Of a DNA stretch of 63,874 bases, positions 1 to 6,947 are shown in pieces. The first letter of the stretch is position 1. The number at the start of each line of letters is the position of its first letter. Source of the DNA: an uncultured Dorea sp. (lineage in GTDB: Bacteria > Bacillota_A > Clostridia > Lachnospirales > Lachnospiraceae); assembly GCA_910579015.1 (NCBI GenBank), contig CAJTRO010000011.1:23454-87327 (forward strand). Direction: 5' to 3'. Both the position numbers and the translations under genes were made by a program. The notes under the pieces are model-generated. The model made no database searches, was not told the DNA's origin, and was given only the letters and a program-made list of their open reading frames with translations.

Positions 1-1
1 A

Positions 2-661
2 TATCCGAGAATATGTTTTTTTGAAAATGTAAAAAATCTTGTAGGACATGACAATGGAAATACTTTTAAAGTTATATGTGAGCAATTGGATAATTTGGGA
101 TATAAGTATACTTATCGGGTGCTGAATGCGATGTATTATGGTAATGTTGCACAAAACAGGGAGAGAATATATATCGTAGCTTTTCGTGATGAAGAGGATT
201 ATGATAAGTTTCAATGGCCCGAAGAAATTCCCTTAAATAAATCGGTAAGAGATATTATTGATTTCGCGTCAAAAGTTGATGAAAAATACTATTACACAGA
301 AGGAAAGTATAAAGGTGATATTTACGAAAAATTGACGGAAGCAATGAAAACGGATGAGAAAGAAGATCCGGCTGTTTATCAATGGAGAAGAAGATATGTA
401 CGAAAGAATAAGTCGGGTGTTGTTCCGACTTTAACTGCGAATCAGGGAGAAGGAGGCCATAATGTCTGTCTGATTCATACAGATGATAACCGTATCCGGA
501 AAATGACGCCAAGAGAGTGTTTTAATACACAAGGTTTTCCAGAAGACTTTAAACTTCCGTCAGATATGAGTGAATCACGCTTATATAAGCAGGCTGGAAA
601 TAGTGTGTGTGTTTCGGTGATTGCAAGAATAGCAGATAATATTAAAAAAGCAGTTGATTAA
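2..661 (+). CDS. DNA cytosine-5 methyltransferase, 3' part (5' end outside window)
   Basis: The frame is open from the window edge, so only the C-terminal part of about 219 residues is present. It begins just before the ENV motif (FFENVKNL, motif VI), then shows QNRERIYIVAF (motif VIII), TPRECFNTQGFPEDF (motif IX) and AGNSVCVSVI (motif X), the standard order for C5 cytosine methyltransferases. The catalytic PCQ motif lies upstream of the window. The enzyme should methylate cytosine in a specific site and protect the host from the nucleases encoded next to it. It heads a restriction-modification island and is followed within 10 bases by an intrinsic terminator. The family call is firm; the target sequence cannot be read. 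Confidence 0.93.
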   Translation, partial: YPRICFFENVKNLVGHDNGNTFKVICEQLDNLGYKYTYRVLNAMYYGNVAQNRERIYIVAFRDEEDYDKFQWPEEIPLNKSVRDIIDFASKVDEKYYYTEGKYKGDIYEKLTEAMKTDEKEDPAVYQWRRRYVRKNKSGVVPTLTANQGEGGHNVCLIHTDDNRIRKMTPRECFNTQGFPEDFKLPSDMSESRLYKQAGNSVCVSVIARIADNIKKAVD

Positions 662-668
662 TGGGGAG

Positions 669-703
669 GCAGAATACGCAGGAATAATGTATTCTGCTTT
701 TTT
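669..703 (+). terminator. Intrinsic terminator between methyltransferase and nuclease genes
   Basis: A perfect 9-bp stem (gcagaatac at 669-677 with gtattctgc at 689-697) closes an 11-nt loop and is followed at once by six T. It ends only 19 bases before the next start codon, whose ribosome binding site (AGAGGAG) follows directly. It could reduce readthrough from the methyltransferase into the nuclease genes. Confidence 0.8.
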
Positions 704-722
704 GTAAAAAGAGGAGAAGAAG

Positions 723-2321
723 ATGTGGAATGAATTACCGGCCGGTGATAAAGAAGAATACAAAAGGATGATATTGGCATTTGCAAGTTTGACAGAGATG
801 TTTGCACAGAAAACAGAAGAGAATGATGAAATTCCTGCGCCTATAATTAATTCTAAATATCAGGAAACTATTTTTCAAAGGGTATTTCATGCTTCGGCGG
901 AAGATATTGGCAATACATCCTATGATGCCGCTCTTAGTGGAAAATCAATGGGAAATCGATTGAAAAAATATTTGATTGGAATAAAGACTTTTGGAATAGG
1001 ATCAGGAGATCAGAAGGTTGCGCAATTTAAAGCAAACATAAATGAATGGTCTTCTCTCATAAGTCAGATGCAGAAAAATGTGAAGAATGAAGATGGATCG
1101 CTTAAGAATAAAGATGAAGTTGATATGGCAAATCAAGAATTATATAAGAAGCTGGCTGTCAAAATCTCCACTCTGCGTAATGAAAGAATTCGTTCATCTA
1201 TAGCGAATTTACAGGGATTTAGAATTACTGATGATGACGAAGTTGAATCAGTATATCATGTGCTTATGCCTTCTCAAAAAGGCCGCAAGCCAGAGATATA
1301 TGTAGGGGAAACATCTTATGATCAAATTAATATTGAGGATATAGAGATTACAGGGTGTTCGAGTGTCAAAAACCCATCGAATTTTGCGTTTTCGGACGGA
1401 AAGCATACATATAGATATACATCAGCGGACAGTCAGCTGTATATGAAATTTAACAATGAAAAGATTGTTTTAGAATCGTGGCCGGTCCGCTATGCAGAGG
1501 ATGCTTATGGACTGTTCTCAGAAATTGCAGATAGGATATATGGGGAAAAGGCAGGAGAGGCAGGAGAAAAAGAAGAGCAAAATGGGGGCAGTATAATAGA
1601 ATCTTATTCATGGAACATTGCGGTTCAAAGATACTCTGGATTTAATAGTTTCTATGGTGTGGGATCAAAGCTTGGAGCAGAAGCACGAGAAGAACGTGTA
1701 AAGAAAGTAGAAGAAATATATAGAGACTGTGTCCCGGAGCCTGTTTTTAACAAGTTAACCTGCTTTTTGAGAGAGTATTTATTGAAAAAATCGCCTGCCG
1801 CGAAAGATAAAGAGAAGAAAGAAAGCTTACGCAAGGATATTGTTAAACTATTAGAAGAAGTGAATAACCATGATCTTGAAAGAGATGTAAAAAAGCTGCT
1901 TTACAGACCGGTGACAGAAATGTATATTCCCATACCAAATGCAAGAGTATTTCACGAAACTCATCCTGATTTTTTTGGTAAGGGGGCAGGGCGTTTTAAA
2001 GATGGATCGAAGAAATTACTTCTGGATCCCAAGCAGCGAGAATTTAACCTGATCTTTGAACCGTCTGGAGATTCTATTCCCGCTTTTATATCTCAGGATG
2101 ATGGAAAAGCAATAGAATCCGTAGATAAGCAGACGATATTAGGCGAATGGATCCTTAAAGGAATTTTTCAATTAAAAGACTATGAGCCGCTTACAGAAAA
2201 GAAATTAAATGATCTGGGAATAAATGGTATAAGGTTGTATAAAACAAGCAAGTCAGATGACATTCATTTGGAGTTTATATGGATCGGAGAAGAAAAACCG
2301 GATGATTATATAGGAGCGTAA
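723..2321 (+). CDS. Putative type II restriction endonuclease (unrecognised N-terminus, B3-like C-terminus)
   Basis: This 532-residue protein lies between a C5 methyltransferase and vsr, the usual place of the cognate restriction enzyme. ATG 723 has a strong AGAGGAG site. The first 350 residues were not recognised. The last 130 or so (from about YIPIPNARVFHE, through IPAFISQDDGKAIES and ILGEWILKG) recall the B3-like DNA-binding domain at the end of NgoFVII-type restriction enzymes; this is a resemblance judged by eye. No clear HKD, PD-(D/E)XK or HNH active site was found. Function is inferred from context and the C-terminal resemblance. It could instead be a DNA-recognition partner of the nuclease at 2830. 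Confidence 0.6.
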   Translation: MWNELPAGDKEEYKRMILAFASLTEMFAQKTEENDEIPAPIINSKYQETIFQRVFHASAEDIGNTSYDAALSGKSMGNRLKKYLIGIKTFGIGSGDQKVAQFKANINEWSSLISQMQKNVKNEDGSLKNKDEVDMANQELYKKLAVKISTLRNERIRSSIANLQGFRITDDDEVESVYHVLMPSQKGRKPEIYVGETSYDQINIEDIEITGCSSVKNPSNFAFSDGKHTYRYTSADSQLYMKFNNEKIVLESWPVRYAEDAYGLFSEIADRIYGEKAGEAGEKEEQNGGSIIESYSWNIAVQRYSGFNSFYGVGSKLGAEAREERVKKVEEIYRDCVPEPVFNKLTCFLREYLLKKSPAAKDKEKKESLRKDIVKLLEEVNNHDLERDVKKLLYRPVTEMYIPIPNARVFHETHPDFFGKGAGRFKDGSKKLLLDPKQREFNLIFEPSGDSIPAFISQDDGKAIESVDKQTILGEWILKGIFQLKDYEPLTEKKLNDLGINGIRLYKTSKSDDIHLEFIWIGEEKPDDYIGA

Positions 2322-2335
2322 ACAGGAGCATACCA

Positions 2336-2803
2336 ATGGATAATCTTACCAAAGCACAACGTCACAAGAATATGAAGCATATCAAATCTTCTAATACAAA
2401 GATAGAAGTATTATTACGAAAAGAGTTGTGGAAAAGAGGATATCGATACAGAAAAAATTACAAAGGGCTTCCGGGGAAGCCGGATATCGTTCTTACGAAA
2501 TATAAGATTGCTATATTCTGCGATAGTGAGTTCTTCCATGGTAAAGACTGGGAAGTGCTGAAGCCGCGGTTGGAGAAGGGGGATAACAGTCAATACTGGA
2601 TCAATAAAATCGCTAGAAACCGCGAGCGGGATGAAGAGGTTAATAAGAAACTGTTGTTTATGGGCTGGACAGTGATTCGGTTTTGGGGCAGGGATATTAA
2701 AAAAAATACTGATGAGTGTATAAAGATGGTAGAAGAAATCATTTTTGATATGACGGTTGAGGAGACGATTGCTGAACCGTTTAAAGATGAGGAAGATATT
2801 TGA
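2336..2803 (+). CDS. vsr: Very short patch repair (Vsr) DNA mismatch endonuclease
   Basis: This 155-residue protein shows Vsr features: the N-terminal MDNLTKAQRHKNMKHIKSSN, GYRYRKNYKGLPGKPDIV with the catalytic-type aspartate, a following IAIFCDSEFFHG block, and the C-terminal WINKIARNRERD and GWTVIRFWG. Vsr enzymes nick 5' of the T in T:G mismatches left by deamination of 5-methylcytosine, which fits the neighbouring methyltransferase. The region after the catalytic Asp reads CDSEFFHGKDW rather than the Cys/His-rich zinc-binding form of E. coli Vsr, so this is the divergent Vsr-like branch. It starts 14 bases after the preceding gene and is probably co-transcribed with it. Confidence 0.9.
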   Translation: MDNLTKAQRHKNMKHIKSSNTKIEVLLRKELWKRGYRYRKNYKGLPGKPDIVLTKYKIAIFCDSEFFHGKDWEVLKPRLEKGDNSQYWINKIARNRERDEEVNKKLLFMGWTVIRFWGRDIKKNTDECIKMVEEIIFDMTVEETIAEPFKDEEDI

Positions 2804-2829
2804 ATTATCGCTCAGTGGAGGAAAAAAGA

Positions 2830-3777
2830 ATGGATTATGAAGCCGGTGAATTTCATATAGAAGGAAGAAATTATCATTTTAAAGAGAAAAGTATAAAACG
2901 ATTTCAGGCATATGCCAGTATGAGGGAAAATGATATAGAAGAGTGTTTTGATTTTGCATATGGGATGTCATATGGGAAAGAGGGAGAGCATCGAGACCAT
3001 AGAACAGGCGGGACGCTGCATAGAAGTAAGGGACAAATTTTCATAAATGCATTTCAGGGCAAGATGGCAGAGGCTGCACTTTATAGATATCTTAGGAGCA
3101 GACATATAGAGTTAGGAAAACCAGATTTTAGTAAATATAAATTACAGAAATGGGATAAATATGATTTGATATGTCAAGGAAAATGCATTTCTGTAAAATC
3201 CACAAAATCGTATGGAAATTTATTGCTTTTGGAAACTAAAGATTGGAATGAGAATGGTGAATACGTTCCTAACCTGACAGAGGGAGAGAATACATTAAAG
3301 AAATATGACTACACAGTGCTGGTTCGTTTTAATCCGGATGGGGAAAAGATAATGAGAGAAAAAGATCTCCTTTTTCAAAAAAAAGAAGAAATACCTGAAA
3401 ATATTAAACAAATATTAGCAGATTGTATATGTGGAGTAAAATGGCAGTATGATTTCCCGGGATTTATATATTATAGTGAATTAGTAAAAATGATACGGGA
3501 GAACCGTATAATTCCCCAGAACGCGTTTCTCAATGGACGAACGAAAATGGATGCTGAAAATTATTATTTTCAGACTGGAAATATGCATTCTATTAACGAG
3601 CTGTATATGAGAGATATTAATGAATCATATGATGAGAGGGCCGATCTGAGATTAAAAAGGAAATGTCCGGAATGTGGGAAAGAGATGGTACTTAGACATG
3701 GAAAGTATAGTTGGTTTTGGGGATGTCAAGGATATTTTGGATCACCCAAATGCAGGTATACGGAGCCCATTGAATGA
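2830..3777 (+). CDS. PD-(D/E)XK-type nuclease with topoisomerase-like zinc ribbon
   Basis: The middle of this roughly 315-residue protein has a PD-(D/E)XK pattern: a Glu in GKMAEAALYRYL, an Asp in WDKYDLI, and ISVKSTKS giving the final lysine. The C-terminus has CPECGKEM then WGCQGYFGSPKCRYT, the C4 zinc ribbon found at the end of type IA topoisomerases, probably a DNA-binding module. A TTG at 2800 overlaps the vsr stop, but ATG 2830 has GGAGG 8 bases upstream and is preferred. As the last gene of the restriction-modification island, it is a second nuclease candidate, either the real restriction subunit or a partner of the protein at 723. Confidence 0.65.
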   Translation: MDYEAGEFHIEGRNYHFKEKSIKRFQAYASMRENDIEECFDFAYGMSYGKEGEHRDHRTGGTLHRSKGQIFINAFQGKMAEAALYRYLRSRHIELGKPDFSKYKLQKWDKYDLICQGKCISVKSTKSYGNLLLLETKDWNENGEYVPNLTEGENTLKKYDYTVLVRFNPDGEKIMREKDLLFQKKEEIPENIKQILADCICGVKWQYDFPGFIYYSELVKMIRENRIIPQNAFLNGRTKMDAENYYFQTGNMHSINELYMRDINESYDERADLRLKRKCPECGKEMVLRHGKYSWFWGCQGYFGSPKCRYTEPIE

Positions 3778-3827
3778 AATTAATAATTTGATAAAATAGG
3801 TTGACGAGTAAAAAGAGAGGTGTCAAT

Positions 3828-4049
3828 ATGTTCCATCTATTCAAGAAACCATCCCCCATCGCAAAGTCCTACGATCCCGCCATCCAGAAGCCCATCCTTC
3901 GATGCAGTATCTGCACCGGAGAGCAGGTGGCCGGATTCAGGGATTTGCGCACCGGAAAATTCACAGATATCATGCTGATCAGAAATGACAGGGACCTTCA
4001 GACATTCAAGGAACAATATGGCGTAACTGATATTACAAAGGAATTTTAG
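3828..4049 (+). CDS. Small conserved-looking protein of unknown function
   Basis: This 73-residue protein starts at ATG 3828 behind an AGAGAGGTG site; an in-frame TTG at 3801 lacks a comparable site. The sequence begins MFHLFKKPSPIAKSYD and has a single CSIC (C-x2-C) pair and a charged C-terminus. There is no signal peptide or membrane segment. It sits 28 bases before the methionine-sulfoxide reductase gene and may share its transcript. I do not recognise the family and assign no function. Confidence 0.6.
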   Translation: MFHLFKKPSPIAKSYDPAIQKPILRCSICTGEQVAGFRDLRTGKFTDIMLIRNDRDLQTFKEQYGVTDITKEF

Positions 4050-4077
4050 GAGAATAATACATAGGAGAACAATACAT

Positions 4078-4581
4078 ATGAAGGAGCAGACAACAATTTA
4101 TCCCACAGAAAAGAAGGCGTTATACCGTCTTATAAAAATTCAGCTTCAAGGTCTGGTAGACGGAGTTCCCGACCTTGTGGCGAATCTGGCCAATGTATCT
4201 GCGCTCTTATGCCAGGCGCTGACGGATATTAATTGGGTTGGATTCTATCTGATGAAGGACGGCCGTTTGATCCTGGGGCCGTTTCAGGGGAAACCTGCCT
4301 GTGTAGAGATACAGACAGGATGCGGCGTCTGTGGTACGGCGGTAGAGAGAGATGAGATCATGCTGGTAAAAAATGTCCATGAATTTCCAGGGCATATTGC
4401 CTGCGACAGCGCTTCCCGGTCGGAGATTGTAATACCGATACATAAGAATGGAGAGGTCGTCGGTGTGCTGGATATTGACAGTCCGGTTCTTGCAAGATTT
4501 GACGAGGAGGACAGGCTGGGATTATCTGGAGTCATCCGGACGTTAGAGGATATGTTATATGGAAACACCGGCATACTCTGA
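4078..4581 (+). CDS. msrC: Free methionine-(R)-sulfoxide reductase (GAF domain)
   Basis: A single GAF domain of 167 residues. It reduces free L-methionine-(R)-sulfoxide in the cytoplasm, protecting the methionine pool during oxidative stress. Diagnostic residues are visible: Cys75 in GKPACVEI, Cys85 in GCGVCGTAV and Cys109 in GHIACDSAS, matching the catalytic and resolving cysteines of the fRMsr (YebR) family, followed by SEIVIPI and the GVLDIDS strand of the GAF fold. Length is normal. ATG 4078 follows an AGGAG site. The next gene is a MATE exporter; no functional link is evident. Confidence 0.9.
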   Translation: MKEQTTIYPTEKKALYRLIKIQLQGLVDGVPDLVANLANVSALLCQALTDINWVGFYLMKDGRLILGPFQGKPACVEIQTGCGVCGTAVERDEIMLVKNVHEFPGHIACDSASRSEIVIPIHKNGEVVGVLDIDSPVLARFDEEDRLGLSGVIRTLEDMLYGNTGIL

Positions 4582-4607
4582 TAAAAAATATAGAAAGAAC
4601 GAGAATA

Positions 4608-5975
4608 ATGAATAAAACGAATCAGGATACATTTTACAGACAAATATTCAAACTGGTACTGCCCATAGTGATCCAGAACCTGTTAAGCGCGGCAGTCAGT
4701 TCAGCCGATGTGGTCATGTTAAATTACGTCGGACAATCATCTATATCGGCGGTATCTCTTGCGTCCCAGTATGCCAATATTCTCTTCATGGTATTTTATG
4801 GTCTGGGAACCGGCGCAACGATGCTGAGCGCCCAGTATTATGGCAAGGGAGATATGAAGGCGATCCAGCTGATAGAAGGAATTGCCCTGAGATTCTCCAT
4901 ATTGATCGCGATGCTTTTTGCCGGACTTGCCCTGTTGGTACCGGATCAGATGATGCATATATTTACAGATGACATGGAACTGGTTGCGATAGGGGCGTCC
5001 TATCTTAGATTTATGAGCATCAGCTATCTATGCTGGGGAATTACAGAGGTATATCTTGCGGTCCTTCGCAGTATCGGACGGGTAATGATCAGTACGGCAA
5101 TGAATGTGCTTGCATTTTCGCTGAATATATTTTTGAATGCAGTATTTATCTTCGGTCTGTTCGGAGCGCCGAAGCTTGGCGCGATGGGCGTGGCCATTGC
5201 AACGTCTTTGTCCAGACTGATTGAGCTTGCGGCATGTTTTGTCGTGTCGTTCTTAAGCAAGGATGTCAAGCTGGATTTCCGGTATCTTTTTATGAGGAAT
5301 AAGGGCCTGTTCTCAGATTTTGTCAGGCTGTCTCTGCCTGCTCTGGGAAATGACGTTGTGTGGAGTGTTGCATTCTCCATGTATTCCGTGATCATCGGAC
5401 ATCTCGGTTCCGATGCGGTGGCGGCGAATTCCTTCGTAATTGTAGTGCGGAATTTTGGCACGATCCTGTGCTTCGGAACTGCGAGCGCGGGCGGGATTTT
5501 ATTGGGAAATATCATCGGCATGAACAAGCTGGAGGAGGCTAAGGAGGGCGCAAGGAAGGTGATGAAGCTTACGGTGATTACAGGCGCCGTCGGAGGGCTG
5601 ATCGTGCTGGCGGCTATGCCGATCGTACTCAGATATGCTTCGCTGACAGATCAGGCGATGCATTATCTAAAATATATGATGCTGATCAATACCTATTATG
5701 TCATGGGTGCGGCCGTAAATACGACGTTGATCGCGGGTGTGTTCCGCGCGGGAGGAGACAGCCGGTTCGGATTTATCTGCGATACGATTGATATGTGGTG
5801 CTATGCCGTGCCGCTTGGGTTTATATCGGCGTTTGTTTTGAAGCTTCCGGTGTTGTGGGTGTATTTTCTGCTGTGCACGGACGAATTTGCCAAATGGCCC
5901 TGGGTGCTTAAGCATTATCGGAGTATGAAATGGCTGAATAATATTACACGGGACGATTTGTTTGATGAAGCTTAG
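4608..5975 (+). CDS. MATE family multidrug/sodium antiporter
   Basis: A 455-residue integral membrane protein with about 12 hydrophobic helices in two related halves, as in MATE exporters. The N-terminal part LVLPIVIQNLLSAAVSSAD and the later SLPALGNDVVWSVAFSMY are the equivalent openings of each MATE repeat. It probably exports cationic compounds using an ion gradient at the plasma membrane; the substrate cannot be inferred. ATG 4608 has only a weak upstream site. Length and topology are typical. Confidence 0.9.
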   Translation: MNKTNQDTFYRQIFKLVLPIVIQNLLSAAVSSADVVMLNYVGQSSISAVSLASQYANILFMVFYGLGTGATMLSAQYYGKGDMKAIQLIEGIALRFSILIAMLFAGLALLVPDQMMHIFTDDMELVAIGASYLRFMSISYLCWGITEVYLAVLRSIGRVMISTAMNVLAFSLNIFLNAVFIFGLFGAPKLGAMGVAIATSLSRLIELAACFVVSFLSKDVKLDFRYLFMRNKGLFSDFVRLSLPALGNDVVWSVAFSMYSVIIGHLGSDAVAANSFVIVVRNFGTILCFGTASAGGILLGNIIGMNKLEEAKEGARKVMKLTVITGAVGGLIVLAAMPIVLRYASLTDQAMHYLKYMMLINTYYVMGAAVNTTLIAGVFRAGGDSRFGFICDTIDMWCYAVPLGFISAFVLKLPVLWVYFLLCTDEFAKWPWVLKHYRSMKWLNNITRDDLFDEA

Positions 5976-5997
5976 ATTTTAAGAAAGGATAAAAAAT

Positions 5998-6771
5998 ATG
6001 AATCATCATAAAACGGTACAAGAGCAGTATAAAACAACAGACAATCTTAACACAAGAATCTCTATCCATGCGAAATATTCTACGAATAAGCAGGGATTTG
6101 GAAACTGGCTGTTTTCCAACTATGACTTTTCGGGGGATAACAGGATACTTGAACTTGGATGCGGTACAGGAGATATGTGGAGATCGAAGATTGATGCGTT
6201 AGACAAAGGCATGGAATTAACCCTGACGGATTTTTCCCCCAATATGATTTCTGCTGCGAAGGAGGCTCTGGGAGAAAAAGATAATATCTCATACGATGTA
6301 GTAGATATCGAGAACATACCTTATAAGGACAGCTGTTTTGACAGAATCATTGCCAATATGATGTTATATCATGTACCGGACCTGGACAAAGGTTTATCAG
6401 AAGTGAAGCGGGTGATGTGTGAAGACGGGCGCTTTTATTGCGCGACCTATGGTGAAAATGGAATTATGTTCTTCATTGCGGGTTTACTTAAAGAGTATGG
6501 GATAACGGATGACACAAATAAAAATTTCACATTGCAGAATGGCGAGGCGATTCTGAATAAATATTTTTCACATATTCAAAGGCTGGATTACAAGGATTCA
6601 TTAGCCGTCACGAATGTAGAGGACATATTGGACTATATCTATTCATTAACCAATCTGTCTTCTGTCACACAACTTGGAAGAAAGGTTTTAAAGGAAGTTT
6701 TAGAAAGAGAAATGGTAGACGGGGTTTTGAATATCCCAAAGGAATATGGGATGTTCATTTGCCGGAAATGA
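5998..6771 (+). CDS. SAM-dependent class I methyltransferase
   Basis: A 257-residue protein with a class I Rossmann methyltransferase core: motif I ILELGCGTGDMW, LTDFSPNMI for the ribose-binding acidic strand, and IIANMMLYHVPDLDKGL at motif IV, followed by VKRVMCEDGRFYCATYG. This is the UbiE/type 11 layout. The N-terminus (MNHHKTVQEQYKTTDNL) and the C-terminal helix region are not diagnostic, so the substrate (small molecule, quinone or lipid) is unknown. AAGAAAGGA precedes ATG 5998. A very strong hairpin at 6855-6891 follows the gene. Confidence 0.85.
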   Translation: MNHHKTVQEQYKTTDNLNTRISIHAKYSTNKQGFGNWLFSNYDFSGDNRILELGCGTGDMWRSKIDALDKGMELTLTDFSPNMISAAKEALGEKDNISYDVVDIENIPYKDSCFDRIIANMMLYHVPDLDKGLSEVKRVMCEDGRFYCATYGENGIMFFIAGLLKEYGITDDTNKNFTLQNGEAILNKYFSHIQRLDYKDSLAVTNVEDILDYIYSLTNLSSVTQLGRKVLKEVLEREMVDGVLNIPKEYGMFICRK

Positions 6772-6826
6772 TGTTATTGTATAATAACTGTTGGATAAGC
6801 TGTATTGAATATGAAGAGTGCGTAGG

Positions 6827-6850
6827 ACAGACATAATATAGGATGTCTGT
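6827..6850 (+). repeat. Perfect 8-bp inverted repeat
   Basis: acagacat (6827-6834) and atgtctgt (6843-6850) form a perfect stem over an 8-nt loop, lying 55 bases after the methyltransferase gene and 4 bases before a second, longer hairpin. Together the two suggest transcription termination or a structured leader of the DUF255 gene. Confidence 0.5.
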
Positions 6851-6854
6851 GGTG

Positions 6855-6891
6855 TGGCATAGTATGTCAGATTTTGAGACATACTATGCCA
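6855..6891 (+). terminator. Probable terminator, 14-bp perfect stem
   Basis: tggcatagtatgtc (6855-6868) pairs perfectly with gacatactatgcca (6878-6891) over a 9-nt loop and is followed by a T-rich stretch (tatttatta). It probably ends the methyltransferase transcript. Because it lies in front of the DUF255 start at 6948, it also rules out translation from the in-frame ATG at 6843. Confidence 0.6.
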
Positions 6892-6947
6892 TATTTATTA
6901 AGTACGCACACGACGGAGTGGAAATAAAATGTAAGGAAGGTATTATA

